From contig NZ_AZGB01000027.1 in assembly GCF_001435235.1 (NCBI RefSeq), positions 1-64,000 of the forward strand: 64,000 nucleotides of DNA. The letters are read 5' to 3'. How positions within the stretch are numbered: the first letter of the stretch is position 1; the number at the start of each line of letters is the position of its first letter. The notes under the pieces are model-generated. The model worked only from the letters and a program-made list of their open reading frames with translations, made no database searches and was not told the origin of the DNA. The position numbers were made by a program, and so were the translations under genes. Shown here piece by piece: positions 26,995-41,333 of the stretch. Source of the stretch: Liquorilactobacillus ghanensis DSM 18630 (GTDB taxonomy: Bacteria > Bacillota > Bacilli > Lactobacillales > Lactobacillaceae).

Positions 26995-28299
26995 TTAATT
27001 ATTAATTTCATTTGGCATAACAACCGTTTGTTCACTATCAACATTAATTCGTTTGATATCAGCACCTAAAGCCGCTAATTTTTGATGAAATTCATAGTAA
27101 CCACGATCTAAATATTTTAATTGCGTAACTTCCGTGTAGCCATCAGCTGCTAATCCTGCCAAAATTAGAGCTGCTGCTGCTCGCAAATCAGTTGCAGCTA
27201 CTTGTGCTCCTTGTAATTTAGCCGGTCCAAATAACAGAGCTGTGTTACCTTCAACTTTGAAGTCAGCATTCATTCGCCGCAATTCATCAAGATACATAAA
27301 GCGATTCTCAAAAACTGTTTCCGTTAGTGTACTTTGCCCATCGGCCAACAATTGTAAGATTGCGATTTGAGGTTGCATATCAGTTGGAAATCCCGGATAA
27401 GGCATGGTTTTAACCGTAATTGGTTTTAATTTTTCCGGTCCAATTACGCGAACACCAGCTGCACTTTCATTAACCGTAACTCCCATTTCTTCTAATTTTG
27501 AAATTAAAGGTCGATTATGTTCAACAATCGCATTTTCGATTAAAATGTCTCCTTGAGTTGCTGCAGCAGCCGTCATAAATGTTCCAGCTTCAATTCGATC
27601 CTGAATAACGGTATGTTTAGTTCCATGTAACTGTTCAACTCCAACAATTTTAATGCGTTCGGTACCAGCACCAGAAACTTTAGCCCCCATTTGATTGAGA
27701 ACATTAGCCAGATCAACAATTTCCGGTTCACGAGCCACATTTTCAATTATGGTCGTTCCTTGTGCCAAAGTAGCAGCCATCATAATATTTTGCGTTGCTC
27801 CAACACTAGGAAAATCTAGGTAAATATTAGCTCCTTTTAATCCACTTGTCGTTGCTTCAATATAACCATCATGCTGCTGAATATCAGCTCCCATTGCGGT
27901 TAATCCCTTCAAATGCAAATCAATCGGCCGCAAACCAATGGCACAGCCACCAGGCATTGCCACTTTAGCATGTTTCAAGCGAGCTAATAACGGACCAAAA
28001 ACAACAATTGAGGCCCGCATTTTGGAAACATATTTGAAAGGTGCTTCATAAGATAAATCATGACTAGCATCCAAGACAGCGGTTTTTTTCTGTTCATCTA
28101 AGTTCACTTTAACATTTAAAAATCGTAGCAAATTGTTCATCATATGAACATCAGACAGAATTGGTACATTATCAAGCTGCAACTGTCCTTCACTAGCTAA
28201 TAAACTGGCCGCCAAAATCGGTAACACCGCGTTTTTAGCACCTTCAATTTTAACAGAGCCGGCTAAACGAGCTCCGCCATGAATAATTATTTTTTCCAA
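26995..28299 (-). CDS. murA: UDP-GlcNAc 1-carboxyvinyltransferase
   Basis: First committed step of peptidoglycan precursor synthesis, transfer of enolpyruvate from PEP to UDP-GlcNAc. 434 residues. The N-terminus has [15 protein letters not shown]. The catalytic loop is [15 protein letters not shown] with Cys119, the residue alkylated by fosfomycin in this family. Low-GC Gram-positives usually carry two murA genes; this one lies downstream of the ATP synthase operon and DUF1146 gene, the common place of one of them. Confidence 0.96.
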   Translation of the reverse strand: MEKIIIHGGARLAGSVKIEGAKNAVLPILAASLLASEGQLQLDNVPILSDVHMMNNLLRFLNVKVNLDEQKKTAVLDASHDLSYEAPFKYVSKMRASIVVFGPLLARLKHAKVAMPGGCAIGLRPIDLHLKGLTAMGADIQQHDGYIEATTSGLKGANIYLDFPSVGATQNIMMAATLAQGTTIIENVAREPEIVDLANVLNQMGAKVSGAGTERIKIVGVEQLHGTKHTVIQDRIEAGTFMTAAAATQGDILIENAIVEHNRPLISKLEEMGVTVNESAAGVRVIGPEKLKPITVKTMPYPGFPTDMQPQIAILQLLADGQSTLTETVFENRFMYLDELRRMNADFKVEGNTALLFGPAKLQGAQVAATDLRAAAALILAGLAADGYTEVTQLKYLDRGYYEFHQKLAALGADIKRINVDSEQTVVMPNEINN

Positions 28300-28328
28300 A
28301 AGAACTCCTCCACATGCTGATATGATAT

Positions 28329-28559
28329 TTAAACTAAATACGAAAGATTTCGAACATTATCAATAAAATCCAAGAAAAATGAGCTACAGCCATATCCAAT
28401 AGCAACAGCTATAAAAATCAACAACCATTTGAAACTTCGTTGTTTTGCGGGAGCGATATATCGATCCAATCGCAATGATTGAAGCGAAACAAAGACAATG
28501 AAAATAAAAACAAAATTGCTGATTAAATTCAGTAGAGCAGTTATTCCATAAAGTTTCAT
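28329..28559 (-). CDS. DUF1146 (YwzB-like) membrane protein
   Basis: 76 residues with two membrane helices (about 8-28 and 44-66) joined by [17 protein letters not shown]. It fits the DUF1146 family, which in Firmicutes commonly lies between the ATP synthase operon and murA, as here. Function unknown. Confidence 0.8.
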   Translation of the reverse strand: MKLYGITALLNLISNFVFIFIVFVSLQSLRLDRYIAPAKQRSFKWLLIFIAVAIGYGCSSFFLDFIDNVRNLSYLV

Positions 28560-28665
28560 CTTTTATCCTCCCAAAGTTTCGTTTACATAATAGCATAAAA
28601 AAAAGCAATCGTCCTTAAAAATGTAATAAAGTTGTAATCTTTTAATGATTAATTAATTTTTTGCT

Positions 28666-28699
28666 AAAAAAAAACTGTGCGAAATAATTCGCACAGTTC
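28666..28699 (-). terminator. Terminator of the ATP synthase operon
   Basis: A strong hairpin (ACTGTGCGAA/TTCGCACAGT, loop ATAA) is followed by nine T on the minus strand just after atpC. Confidence 0.9.
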
Positions 28700-28716
28700 G
28701 AAAAGATAATTAACAA

Positions 28717-29142
28717 TTAGTGCTTAGCCACATTCAACCGATTGATAGCCCGTCGTAAAGAAATCTCGGCACGCTTCATCTGATCCGCATCGTGCGTTTG
28801 CTTAGCTTTTTCTAATCGTTCTTCTGCCCGCTTTCTAGCTCTGGCAGCTCGCTCAGAATCAATATCTTCTTTGCATTCAGCACTATTAGCTACAACTGTA
28901 GCTAAATTATCAGAAAATTCAACAAAACCACCACTAACAGCAATTTCATCAAATTGATCTTCTGATCCGTTTTTCTTGACGCGAATTTCATCGATTGCCA
29001 AGGATGCTAGGAAAGGAATATGATTCGGCAAGACACCCAATTCACCGATAGTTGTTTTAAAGACAACCATCGGGGATTGTTTTTCAAAAACACTGCCATC
29101 GGGGGTAACAACGTTGACGGTCAACAAATTTTGATCAGCCAT
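28717..29142 (-). CDS. atpC: ATP synthase F1 epsilon subunit
   Basis: Central-stalk subunit that couples and inhibits F1. 141 residues: an N-terminal beta sandwich (NVVTPDGSVFEKQSP, GELGVLPNHIPFLA) and a C-terminal two-helix domain rich in Arg/Glu/Ala. Last gene of atpBEFHAGDC, 14 bases after atpD. Confidence 0.96.
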   Translation of the reverse strand: MADQNLLTVNVVTPDGSVFEKQSPMVVFKTTIGELGVLPNHIPFLASLAIDEIRVKKNGSEDQFDEIAVSGGFVEFSDNLATVVANSAECKEDIDSERAARARKRAEERLEKAKQTHDADQMKRAEISLRRAINRLNVAKH

Positions 29143-29156
29143 TTGCCTCTGCCCCC

Positions 29157-30569
<1,413 letters not shown>

Positions 30570-30591
30570 CTATCTAATTCCTCCCATCATC

Positions 30592-31536
30592 TCATTCAAG
30601 AGCTGCTTGAGCACCTGTAATTTCTGTAATTTCAGTTGTAATTGCACTCTGGCGTGCTCGATTAAACTGCAGCTGCAAAGAAGAAATAATATCTTTAGCG
30701 TTATCAGTAGCTGATTTCATCGCAGTTGAACTTGAAGCATGTTCAGATGTTTTAGCATCTAAAATTGCTCCATAAATCAAACTCTCAGCATACTGTGGTA
30801 AGACAACCTCTAAAATTGCCTCACTAGAAGGTTCCATATCATACTCTGCATGGGGTCCTTCAGCCTGATCTTTCTTTAGATCATCATGACCTAAATTCAA
30901 AGCTGAAATTGGCAGCATTGATTCAGCCCGAAATTCTGAAGTCAGTGAATTAACAAAATGGTTATAGCAAACATAAAGTTCATCATATAATCCTTCGCCA
31001 TACATCGACACAATTTCTTTGACTAAACTACGAATATTTTGAAAACGTGGAATATCAGCAATTCCGCGTTGTTCAAATACTACTTTAAAGCCCCGCTTTT
31101 TAAAGAACTCTGCTCCAGTTCCACCAATTGCAACAATGACTGTGTCTTCGACCGTGTGGTTTCCCTTAGCAATTAAATCCAGTGTCTGTTTAATAACATT
31201 ACTATTATAACTGCCAACTAAACCACGATCAGACGTGATCACCATCACACCAAAATGTTTAACTGGCCGCTTAACCAGCATATCTAATCCAGTAACCTCT
31301 TTAGGCTTACCATCAGTAGATGCAGCTGAAGTAGCTGACTGACCATCGAGTAGATGTGATTGGGCTAAGTGTGTAATCACACTACGAATCTTATCAGAAT
31401 AAACTTGATAACTGGTAGTATGCTTTTGAATCTGGCTCAACTTTGCGGTTGATACCATCTGCATTGCTCCAGTAATTTGTTCTGTTTTCTTAGTTGAACT
31501 GATTCGCCGTTTAACTTCTTGTAATGAAGCTCCCAT
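30592..31536 (-). CDS. atpG: ATP synthase F1 gamma subunit
   Basis: Rotating central shaft. 314 residues with the conserved N-terminal coiled-coil segment ([19 protein letters not shown]) and the C-terminal helix ([20 protein letters not shown]). The middle [18 protein letters not shown] is typical. Confidence 0.97.
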   Translation of the reverse strand: MGASLQEVKRRISSTKKTEQITGAMQMVSTAKLSQIQKHTTSYQVYSDKIRSVITHLAQSHLLDGQSATSAASTDGKPKEVTGLDMLVKRPVKHFGVMVITSDRGLVGSYNSNVIKQTLDLIAKGNHTVEDTVIVAIGGTGAEFFKKRGFKVVFEQRGIADIPRFQNIRSLVKEIVSMYGEGLYDELYVCYNHFVNSLTSEFRAESMLPISALNLGHDDLKKDQAEGPHAEYDMEPSSEAILEVVLPQYAESLIYGAILDAKTSEHASSSTAMKSATDNAKDIISSLQLQFNRARQSAITTEITEITGAQAALE

Positions 31537-31555
31537 TAGTATTCACCACCCTTTC

Positions 31556-33082
<1,527 letters not shown>

Positions 33083-33090
33083 TTACCAAA

Positions 33091-33633
33091 TTATTTCAAT
33101 AGCAGCCGCTTAATTTTCGCAAGCTTAAACCGTAATGAACCATCAAAAATGTAATTATTAGATTTCAAAACGACCCCACCAATTACATCCGGATCGACTT
33201 GATCTTCTAAAATTACTTTCTTTGCTCCAACAACTCTTGCAAACGAAGCTGCTAATTTCTCCTTTTGAGCATCATCCAGTGCAATTGCTGTCGTTACCTT
33301 CGCATGAACGGTTTTTTCATACTTATCATTTAAACGAATATATTCGTCAATGATGGCGCTGAGATCCTCAATTCGATTATAATCAAACAACATTTGCAAC
33401 AAGTTAGCTGTCAATGGCGAAGCTGCTTTAATTATAATATCCAAAACAGATTTCTTTTCTTGATAGCCAATCTGTTTGCTTAGTAAAAAACTAATCAAAT
33501 CAGGATTATCTGTCAGCAAAGTTTTTAACTCTGTTAATTCTGCTAAAAGCTTCGTTCGCTGCTGCTGTTCTTCAGCTAAGCCAAACAAAGCTTGTCCGTA
33601 ACGACGGACAACGGTTGCTTTATTTAACTTCAT
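33091..33633 (-). CDS. atpH: ATP synthase F1 delta subunit
   Basis: Joins the peripheral stalk to the top of F1. About 180 residues, an N-terminal six-helix domain ([17 protein letters not shown]) and a C-terminal domain with [20 protein letters not shown]. The start at 33633 (MKLNKA) has GGGGAAG just upstream; a longer frame to 33666 would extend inside atpF without a signal. It overlaps atpF by 14 bases. Confidence 0.95.
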   Translation of the reverse strand: MKLNKATVVRRYGQALFGLAEEQQQRTKLLAELTELKTLLTDNPDLISFLLSKQIGYQEKKSVLDIIIKAASPLTANLLQMLFDYNRIEDLSAIIDEYIRLNDKYEKTVHAKVTTAIALDDAQKEKLAASFARVVGAKKVILEDQVDPDVIGGVVLKSNNYIFDGSLRFKLAKIKRLLLK

Positions 33634-34144
33634 TTTGCTTCCCCAACCCTTCAATATAAGAATCAATCAAAGCCTTTTGATCTTCCAGCTTAAGATTCTT
33701 AACAATGACCTTCGAAGCAATTGACAAAGACAACTCAGCAACATCATCTTTAACACTTTCCAGTGCATCCTGACGCTCGCGAGCGATATCTTGTTTAGCA
33801 TTTTCTTTAAGTGCTGTTACTTCCTGATGAGCACCATCAATAATTTTTGATTTTTGCTGTTCACCGTTTGTTTTAGCACGATCAATAATTTGTGAAGCTT
33901 CAACATGAGAATCCTTCAAAGCTGCTTGACGCTGGCTTTCAAGTTTCTCAGCTTTTGCCCGTGACTCTTCAGCATTATCAATGTCTGAAGCAATCTTTTC
34001 AGCCCGTTTCTCCATCATTGAAGTAATTGGACCCCAAGCAAAGTGCTTAATCAAAGCAACCAAAACTAAAAATAATACCAAATAGAAAATCGTGTCACCC
34101 CAGTAAATACCACTGGCAGCACCTAATAAAAATTCTGCGCTCAT
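33620..34144 (-). CDS. atpF: ATP synthase Fo b subunit
   Basis: Peripheral stalk. 174 residues with one N-terminal membrane helix (about 15-33) and a long charged coiled coil. TAGGAGG lies before the ATG. It lies between atpE and atpH, overlapping the latter. Confidence 0.96.
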   Translation of the reverse strand: MSAEFLLGAASGIYWGDTIFYLVLFLVLVALIKHFAWGPITSMMEKRAEKIASDIDNAEESRAKAEKLESQRQAALKDSHVEASQIIDRAKTNGEQQKSKIIDGAHQEVTALKENAKQDIARERQDALESVKDDVAELSLSIASKVIVKNLKLEDQKALIDSYIEGLGKQNEVK

Positions 34145-34192
34145 TGATTGACACCTCCTATTTTGTCAAATCGTAATAACATCGAAAGGTTA

Positions 34193-34432
<240 letters not shown>

Positions 34433-35146
34433 TTACTCTTTTTCAACTTTTTGAGAAATATAAACCATTGTCAATGTGACAAATACGTAGGCTTGGATAC
34501 TTCCAATAAAGACCGAGAAGCCTTGCCAGATAATTTCAAGTGGCACTGCCGGAACAAATGAAGCAATTCCATAAACCTTGCTGAATTTATAAATTAATTT
34601 CAGCAGAACTTCGCCGGAATAGATATTCCCATACAGACGAAGAGCTAGTGTCAAAAAATTTGTAAATTCCTCTAGTACGCTGATCGGTAACAGAAAAGGA
34701 ATCGGACTCAAATAAGTATTTTTAAAATACCCTCTGAAGCCAAATTTTTTAACTCCTAGAAAATGAGCCAATAGTAAAACCATAAATGCCAATGTCATGG
34801 TCGTCATTACATTCGCAGTTGGGCTTTTAACATAGGTGACATTGTTTACCGTGATCTGCAGCATCAAGCCAAGTTGGTTTGATACAAAAATAAAAGAAAA
34901 CAGCGTAAAAATTAATAATCCAAATTTTTGGCCGTCTCGACCCGGCATCGTACTTTTGATTATGCTATTGGTAAAATCGATGATCCACTCAATCACGTTC
35001 TGCTTTCCGGTTGGTTTCATTTCAATTCTTCTTGATAGAAAAAACATTAAAAAGAAAACAATGGCCGCAGCAATTAATCCTGGGACATCATTTCCGATAT
35101 TGAAAGGAATACCAAAAAAAGTCTGAACATTAGCTCCTTCGTTCAC
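34433..35146 (-). CDS. atpB: ATP synthase Fo a subunit
   Basis: Proton channel subunit, 237 residues with about five or six membrane helices. The essential arginine is in LTLALRLYGNIYSGE. The start is GTG at 35146 with AGAGGTG upstream. It is the first gene of the operon; no atpI-like gene precedes it. Confidence 0.96.
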   Translation of the reverse strand: MNEGANVQTFFGIPFNIGNDVPGLIAAAIVFFLMFFLSRRIEMKPTGKQNVIEWIIDFTNSIIKSTMPGRDGQKFGLLIFTLFSFIFVSNQLGLMLQITVNNVTYVKSPTANVMTTMTLAFMVLLLAHFLGVKKFGFRGYFKNTYLSPIPFLLPISVLEEFTNFLTLALRLYGNIYSGEVLLKLIYKFSKVYGIASFVPAVPLEIIWQGFSVFIGSIQAYVFVTLTMVYISQKVEKE

Positions 35147-35515
35147 TAAGTTTCACCTCTTTTCACTCCAGATGCATCGCCCAGCGACATAAAGAAAATT
35201 ACAACAAGTTCCAAAGATTATATCTCTGAATACAATGAGAATGATACCACCATTTTACAAAAAACACAAAACGTTTTTAAAAGTCAAAAAGCGTTTTCTA
35301 TGGCAATTTGTCAGCTTATCTTTCAGAAAACCAATTAAAAGAGGCGTTTATTTTCGACACTTTTTCATGAATTTGTGCAATAATTCGCAAATCACATGAA
35401 AAGTGACTAACTCGTTTGCAAAAAAAAATAAAACTGCAACAAAATCAATATTTGCTCAGTCTTATTCAGTGTTTATGCTCAAACTTGCTTTTTCTTGGCT
35501 AAGCTAGCCAGAATG
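35147..35515. other. Intergenic region between upp and atpB
   Basis: 369 bases without a gene. It should contain the atp operon promoter on the minus strand: a weak candidate reads TTGTGT, 17 bases, TATCAT between about 35238 and 35270. Nearer to upp, an imperfect hairpin followed by a T run on the minus strand (about 35419-35470) probably ends the upp transcript. Confidence 0.45.
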
Positions 35516-36154
35516 TTACTTGGTTCCAAATAATCGGTCACCAGCATCGCCTAATCCAGGGACAATATAGCCGTTCTCATTCAAGTGATCGTCCAAAGCA
35601 GCCGCAAAAATATCAATATCCGGGTGCTTTTCGCGCAAAGCTTTAACCCCTTCAGGAGCTGCAACTAAACAGACAAATTTAATGCTGACTGCCCCACGTT
35701 TCTTTAAAGCATCAACTGCCATAATTGCCGAACCGCCAGTCGCCAGCATTGGATCAACAATAAAAATTTCTCGACTTGCTAAGTTATCCGGCATTTTAAC
35801 AAAATACTCGACTGGTTTAAGTGTTTTTTCGTCACGGTACATACCGACATGACCGACCTTAGCTGCTGGAATCAATTCTAAGATACCATCAACCATTCCT
35901 AAACCAGCCCGCAAAATTGGTACAATTACAACCTTTTTGCCTGCCAAATGCTTCATTTTTGCTTTAGCAATTGGTGTTTCGATTACACAATCTTCTAATG
36001 GCATATCCCGTGAAACCTCATATGCCATTAACTCCGCAATTTCATTGACAACTTCACGAAATTCTCGAGTACCGCAATTCTTATCCCGAATAATTGACAA
36101 CTTGTGCTGAATCAATGGATGATCTAAAACTTTAAATTTTCCCAATTTAGCCAC
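35516..36154 (-). CDS. upp: Uracil phosphoribosyltransferase
   Basis: Uracil salvage: uracil plus PRPP gives UMP. 212 residues. The PRPP loop is [15 protein letters not shown], and the uracil-binding C-terminus is [13 protein letters not shown]. It is often next to the ATP synthase operon in Firmicutes. Confidence 0.97.
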   Translation of the reverse strand: MAKLGKFKVLDHPLIQHKLSIIRDKNCGTREFREVVNEIAELMAYEVSRDMPLEDCVIETPIAKAKMKHLAGKKVVIVPILRAGLGMVDGILELIPAAKVGHVGMYRDEKTLKPVEYFVKMPDNLASREIFIVDPMLATGGSAIMAVDALKKRGAVSIKFVCLVAAPEGVKALREKHPDIDIFAAALDDHLNENGYIVPGLGDAGDRLFGTK

Positions 36155-36224
36155 TCCTTTATTATCCTTGTATATTTTAGCGAATAATTTGCCAGTTGAC
36201 CAGACTTAAAACCCAACAATTTTG

Positions 36225-37238
36225 TTACTTGAAAAATTGATTACCTGAAGATTTTTTCAAACGGTTCATGTATGCCAAACCCAGCCCGGTTTCCGGATAA
36301 GCAGCTGCTAAAATCCAATTGACTTTCTGCCGATCATCAAAATTGCGCAATCCGGCAAACAAGCGCTGACTAGCGGAAACAACATCATTGCCCAAATCAA
36401 ACGGCAAACACTGCTGCGGTAATTTTTGCTGCAAAATTTCAGTCGGTGCCATGACTCCGATTTTTTCCGATTGCTTAGCAGCCCAAGCCAACGCTGCTGG
36501 CCATTGATCAGCCCGCACCATTAAAACCTGAGCATCTGGAGCATAGTGCTTGTATTTCATACCTGGTGCTTTAGGTATCTCCTTAGCCCCAACCTGATGT
36601 ACCTCTGAGCTTACCGGCTGCTGCAAGACAGCTTCAAGTTGGACAACTGTGACTGCCCCGGGACGCAAAACAGCCGGCTGGTCAGTTGACATATCAATAA
36701 TCGTTGACTCAACTCCGACTTGTGTTGGACCATCATCAACGATTCCAGCGATTCGTCCTTCCAAATCATGAAAAACGTGCTGTGCTGTTGTCGGACTCGG
36801 TTTGCCTGATGAATTAGCCGATGGTCCAACCAATGGAACTCCGGTTAATTCAATCAACTTACGCGTGATTTCATTTGCCGGCATCCGAAAAGCTGCCGTT
36901 TCTAAACCGCCAGTTACCGCTTTTGATAGTGAACCAGGTTTAATTTTAAAAATCAAAGTCAGTGGGCCTGGCCAGAATTCGTCAATCAGCTTTTTTGCTG
37001 CTGAACTGATTTCTGCCACGTATTGCTGAACCATTTCCAGCGAAGCAACTGTCACTATCAACGGATTATCCGATGGTCGTCCTTTAGCCAGATAAACCCG
37101 TTTAACTGCCTGCTGGTTCGTTGCATCAGCACCTAAGCCGTAAACTGTTTCTGTCGGGAAAGCAATCAACTCACCCTTTTGTAATTCCGAAGCAGCTGTT
37201 TTCAGCTCACTAGGCTGATAAATTTTAGTAATTAACAA
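36225..37238 (-). CDS. ywlC: Threonylcarbamoyl-AMP synthase (Sua5/YwlC type)
   Basis: Makes threonylcarbamoyl-AMP for the t6A37 tRNA modification. 337 residues: the YrdC catalytic domain (about 10-200, with FPTETVYGLGADA, KGRPSDNPL and VGPSANSSGKPSPT) plus the C-terminal Sua5 domain. The start is TTG at 37238 with GGGGAGG eight bases upstream. It lies directly after prmC. Confidence 0.95.
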   Translation of the reverse strand: MLITKIYQPSELKTAASELQKGELIAFPTETVYGLGADATNQQAVKRVYLAKGRPSDNPLIVTVASLEMVQQYVAEISSAAKKLIDEFWPGPLTLIFKIKPGSLSKAVTGGLETAAFRMPANEITRKLIELTGVPLVGPSANSSGKPSPTTAQHVFHDLEGRIAGIVDDGPTQVGVESTIIDMSTDQPAVLRPGAVTVVQLEAVLQQPVSSEVHQVGAKEIPKAPGMKYKHYAPDAQVLMVRADQWPAALAWAAKQSEKIGVMAPTEILQQKLPQQCLPFDLGNDVVSASQRLFAGLRNFDDRQKVNWILAAAYPETGLGLAYMNRLKKSSGNQFFK

Positions 37239-37243
37239 GAATC

Positions 37244-38098
37244 TTACCTCCCCGTAAAACGCACGCGTACCATTCGATCTTTGCCAGCAATATCTTTTTT
37301 GCTGCTGACTTGAGCCATCGGAAAGCGCGATTGAAATATTTTTTTAACTGCTGCTGCTTGCCGAAAACCGATTTCCAAATACAAGCTGCCGGTTGCTGTT
37401 AATTTATCAGCTAATTGTTCAGCCAGCCGACGGTAGATCTGTAACCCATTTTCGGCAGCAAACAATGCTACTGCCGGCTCGTGTTCTAAAACACTGCGAT
37501 CCATTAAAGACCGTTCATCAGCGGCAATATATGGTGGATTTGAAACTATCACATCATATTTGCCGGTTAACGGCGCTAATAAATCACCACTAACCGCAGA
37601 AATTTTTGCCTGCAATCGATCAGCATTTTTTTGCGCTGTTTGCAAAGCTGCCGGAGACAAATCAGTTAGCAGCAGCTGCCAATTTGGCCGCTCTAATTTA
37701 AGCGAAATACCGATTGCACCGCTGCCGGTCCCGATATCAGCAACCTTTAACATCGTTTGTTGTGAAAAATCAGCTAGAACCCATTCAACTAATTCCTCGG
37801 TTTCCGGACGCGGAATTAAAACAGTCGGATCAACCAAAAAATCGTGTCCAAAAAAAGCAGCATGACCCAAAAGATACTGTACCGGCCAACCGGTCAAATA
37901 ACGTTGAATCATCCCTTCTAATTGTTGTTGCTGAGACAATGGCAATAATTCACGCTGTTGCCGCAATAATTCAATTGGTGTCCAGCCGGTTATCCCCAGT
38001 AATAATTCAGTTACTGCCGGCGGCTCGCCACCGCGACTGCTGACTAATTTTTGAAAATACTGCTGTGCTTGAAAATAAGTCAGCTGCTGCTTAATCAT
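37244..38098 (-). CDS. prmC: Release factor glutamine methyltransferase
   Basis: Methylates the Gln of the GGQ motif of release factors. About 284 residues: an N-terminal helical domain and an S-adenosylmethionine domain with [14 protein letters not shown], and the catalytic NPPY in [13 protein letters not shown]. The ATG at 38098 overlaps the prfA stop by eight bases and has GGAG upstream; the TTG at 38131 is less likely. It is next to its substrate gene prfA. Confidence 0.95.
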   Translation of the reverse strand: MIKQQLTYFQAQQYFQKLVSSRGGEPPAVTELLLGITGWTPIELLRQQRELLPLSQQQQLEGMIQRYLTGWPVQYLLGHAAFFGHDFLVDPTVLIPRPETEELVEWVLADFSQQTMLKVADIGTGSGAIGISLKLERPNWQLLLTDLSPAALQTAQKNADRLQAKISAVSGDLLAPLTGKYDVIVSNPPYIAADERSLMDRSVLEHEPAVALFAAENGLQIYRRLAEQLADKLTATGSLYLEIGFRQAAAVKKIFQSRFPMAQVSSKKDIAGKDRMVRVRFTGR

Positions 38099-39173
38099 CT
38101 TGCAGCTGCTCCAATTTTTTAGTTTGATCAAATAGAATTAATGCATCAATTACTTCTTCCAAATTACCATTCATAATTCGATCCAGCTTGTTGAGAGTTA
38201 ATCCAATTCGATGATCTGTTACCCGATTTTGCGGATAATTGTAAGTCCGGATACGTTCAGAACGATCTCCGGTACCCACAGCCGATTTACGGTTAGCATC
38301 ATAAGCCTGTTGTTCTTGTGAAGAATAATAGTCATAGACACGTGCCTTAAGAATTTTCATCGCTTTTTCGCGGTTTTGCTGTTGTGAGCGTTGATCCTGC
38401 ATCGCAACTACAATTCCTGTTGGTAAATGTGTCATTCGAACAGCTGATGAAGTTTTATTGATATGCTGGCCACCGGCACCGGAAGAACGGTAGACATCAA
38501 CGCGAATATCTTTCGGATCCAAATCAATTTCTACGTCTTCTTCTTCAGGCATAACTACTACTGTTGCTGTTGAAGTATGCACCCGACCAGCAGATTCCGT
38601 TACTGGTACCCGCTGAACACGATGAGCACCGCTTTCGTATTTTAGTTTGGAATACACACTTTTACCGTTGATCACCAATGCGATTTCTTTAAAACCGCCA
38701 ACTTCAGTTACATTTTTATCAATAACTTGAATCGTCCATCCCTGTTTTTCAGCATACTTAGAATACATTTCAAACAGATCAGCTGCAAACAAACTAGCCT
38801 CGTCACCGCCAGCAGCTCCACGAATCTCCATGATAATATTTTTGTCATCATTAGGATCTTTAGGCAACAATAAAACCTTAATTTTTTCTTCAAGCTGATC
38901 ACGTTTATCTTTGGCTTGGGCTAACTCATCTTTAACCATTTGTGCCATTTCATCATCAAGCTTGTCATTTAGCATTTCTTCATCGTCTTTAATCGTTTGG
39001 ACTGTTTTCTTGTATTCACGATATTTTTCGACGGTTTCCCGTAAATCAGCCATTTCTTTTGATAGCTTGGTAAACTTGGCTGTATCGGCAATAATTTCCG
39101 GATCAGAAAGCAGCTCCCCTAACTCTTCATACCGATCCTCCAATGTTTGCAGTCGTTTAAATAAATCATTCAT
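38091..39173 (-). CDS. prfA: Peptide chain release factor 1
   Basis: Ends translation at UAA and UAG. 360 residues. The codon-recognition tripeptide is PVT in [15 protein letters not shown]. The catalytic GGQ is in [12 protein letters not shown]. It is followed by prmC with overlap. Confidence 0.97.
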   Translation of the reverse strand: MNDLFKRLQTLEDRYEELGELLSDPEIIADTAKFTKLSKEMADLRETVEKYREYKKTVQTIKDDEEMLNDKLDDEMAQMVKDELAQAKDKRDQLEEKIKVLLLPKDPNDDKNIIMEIRGAAGGDEASLFAADLFEMYSKYAEKQGWTIQVIDKNVTEVGGFKEIALVINGKSVYSKLKYESGAHRVQRVPVTESAGRVHTSTATVVVMPEEEDVEIDLDPKDIRVDVYRSSGAGGQHINKTSSAVRMTHLPTGIVVAMQDQRSQQQNREKAMKILKARVYDYYSSQEQQAYDANRKSAVGTGDRSERIRTYNYPQNRVTDHRIGLTLNKLDRIMNGNLEEVIDALILFDQTKKLEQLQDD

Positions 39174-39206
39174 TCCAGCTTTCCTCCATTAAAATAAATC
39201 CTAGTT

Positions 39207-39791
39207 CTAATTTCTTGTTTCTTTCAAAACCGGGTGCAAATAGTGACGCCGACAAACCGGATAGTAACTTTCATTACCACCAATTTTTATCTGTTCACCG
39301 CTATAAACCGGCCGTCCATTGTCGATTCGCAAATTCATGATTGCTTTTTTGTTGCAAAACCAGCAAATCGTCTTCATCTCCTCGATCTTGTCAGCATAGA
39401 GCAGCAAATATTTCGATCCTTCAAATAGTTCATTACGAAAATCATTCTTTAAGCCAAAGGTCATCACGGGTATTTTCAATTCATCAACGATTCGTGCCAA
39501 CTCAATCACGTGCTGTTTTTTTAAAAATTGGGCTTCATCAACTAAAATACAAGCTAATTTTTGCGAACTTTGAGCTGCCATTTCAAAAATATTCGTTTGC
39601 TCGAAAATCGGCTGTGCCTGTCGTTTTAAACCGATTCGGCTTGCAATTTCGCCAATTTTCTCACGATTATCAACTGCACTCGTCAACAACATGACTTTTT
39701 TTTGCTGTTCTTCATAATTATGTGCAACTTTAAGAATCTCAATGCTCTTGCCGCTATTCATTGCTCCATAACGGAAAAATAATTGTGCCAC
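39207..39791 (-). CDS. tdk: Thymidine kinase
   Basis: Thymidine salvage. About 194 residues. The P-loop is [11 protein letters not shown], Walker B is [10 protein letters not shown], and zinc ligands are CWFCNKK and a C-terminal CRRHYLHP. I place the start at GTG 39791 (reading [12 protein letters not shown]), with GGAG nine bases upstream; the upstream in-frame TTG overlaps that signal. It precedes prfA. Confidence 0.95.
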   Translation of the reverse strand: MAQLFFRYGAMNSGKSIEILKVAHNYEEQQKKVMLLTSAVDNREKIGEIASRIGLKRQAQPIFEQTNIFEMAAQSSQKLACILVDEAQFLKKQHVIELARIVDELKIPVMTFGLKNDFRNELFEGSKYLLLYADKIEEMKTICWFCNKKAIMNLRIDNGRPVYSGEQIKIGGNESYYPVCRRHYLHPVLKETRN

Positions 39792-39982
39792 AACTAACAA
39801 CTCCAAATTTAGACTTTCCTATTAAGTATATATGATTTGCTGTGAAAATTCACTAAGCAGGAAAATTCTGCACAAAAGTCCATTTCTTAAGACTAAAAAA
39901 ACATCTGCTAGCAGTATTTTATGATATGATACAAACTAGTACTAAACAAGCACGACCCATTTTTGAATGGAGGAACACAGTC

Positions 39983-41332
39983 ATGTCATTAAGAAGTACG
40001 GCAGCAATTACCGTTGGGAAAAGTTCACACTGGTTTTTACATCATTTTCTGCATGGGGGAACCTCTTTACCCGGGAAAATCACTTTAGCTTTTGATCCCG
40101 ATGTCCTAGAGACTCTGGGAGCTAACTACGAAACAGTCTTAATTACTGGAACCAACGGAAAAACACTAACAACTGCCTTGACAGTAAAAGTTTTGCAAAC
40201 AACTTATCAGAATGTTTTAACCAATCCAAGCGGTTCAAATATGAAGCAAGGAATTGTTACGGCATTCTTAACAGCCAAAAAAACCGCTAGTGGCAAACAA
40301 TTAGCAATTTTGGAAACTGATGAAGCAAATGTCGAATTGGTAACACGCTATTTACATCCGAAAGTTTTTGTTTTAACAAATATTTTTCGTGATCAAATGG
40401 ACCGTTATGGTGAAATTTATACAACTTATGACAAAATATTAAATGGAATTCGTTTAGAACCCAAGGCGACAATTATTGCCAATGGAGATGCACCAATCTT
40501 TAATAGTAAGGATTTGCCCAATCCGACAATTTATTATGGATTTGATCTTGGAAATGATCAAGAATTACAAGCAGCTCCGAATACTGATGGTTTATTATGT
40601 CCTAATTGTCAACACATTTTACATTATCACCAATTAACCTACAGCAATTTGGGAAAATATTATTGTCCCAACTGTGGGTTTTCTCGGCCGCAATTGCAGC
40701 ATATTGTTACTGAATTAACCGAACAAACTCCAGTCAGCTCAACTATAAAAATTGATAATCAACCGCTGACCTTGCATATTGGTGGAACTTATAATATTTA
40801 CAATGCATTAGCCGCTTATAGTGTTGGATGTTTCTTTGATGTTCCAGCTGAAGAAATTGCAACTGCTTTAAACGCCAACGATCAAAAAGTTTTTGGTCGG
40901 CAAGAAGTTATTAATCTGGAAAATAAAGAATTAACTTTAATTCTCGTCAAAAATCCAGTTGGACTTGATCAAGTTTTGCAAATGATCAAAACTGACCAGC
41001 AACCATTTTCACTAGCCGTTTTGTTAAATGCTAATTACGCTGACGGTATTGATACCAGTTGGATTTGGGATGGGCGGTTTGAGCAGCTGCCATTCGAACG
41101 AATTCCAATGGTATTGGCTGGTGGTGAACGTTGGAAAGACATTGCTTTTCGCTTAAAAGTAGCTGGTGCTGAGCAAACTGATTTTAAAAAAATTGCATCG
41201 CTACCGGCAGTTCTTGAAAGTCTAAAACAAGTTCCAACCAAACACATTTATGTTTTAGCAACTTACACTGCCATGCTGCAACTGCGAAAATTAATGGCTG
41301 AACAAGGCTACCTTAAGGAAGGGATGGAATGA
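39983..41332 (+). CDS. murT: Lipid II isoglutaminyl synthase, MurT subunit
   Basis: Mur-ligase-like subunit that, with GatD, amidates the D-Glu of lipid II. About 449 residues. The ATP loop is ITGTNGKTLT. A four-cysteine zinc ribbon is inserted (CPNCQH, then CPNCGF about 20 residues later), as in known MurT. The C-terminal DUF1727-like domain follows. The ATG at 39983 has TGGAGG upstream. It is one base from gatD. Confidence 0.96.
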   Translation: MSLRSTAAITVGKSSHWFLHHFLHGGTSLPGKITLAFDPDVLETLGANYETVLITGTNGKTLTTALTVKVLQTTYQNVLTNPSGSNMKQGIVTAFLTAKKTASGKQLAILETDEANVELVTRYLHPKVFVLTNIFRDQMDRYGEIYTTYDKILNGIRLEPKATIIANGDAPIFNSKDLPNPTIYYGFDLGNDQELQAAPNTDGLLCPNCQHILHYHQLTYSNLGKYYCPNCGFSRPQLQHIVTELTEQTPVSSTIKIDNQPLTLHIGGTYNIYNALAAYSVGCFFDVPAEEIATALNANDQKVFGRQEVINLENKELTLILVKNPVGLDQVLQMIKTDQQPFSLAVLLNANYADGIDTSWIWDGRFEQLPFERIPMVLAGGERWKDIAFRLKVAGAEQTDFKKIASLPAVLESLKQVPTKHIYVLATYTAMLQLRKLMAEQGYLKEGME

Positions 41333-41333
41333 G

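Noticed and set aside
35262-35305. CcpA-type operator before the ATP synthase operon
   Set aside because: Strings such as AAAACGTTTT and AAGCGTTTTC only partly match the consensus and lie in AT-rich DNA.
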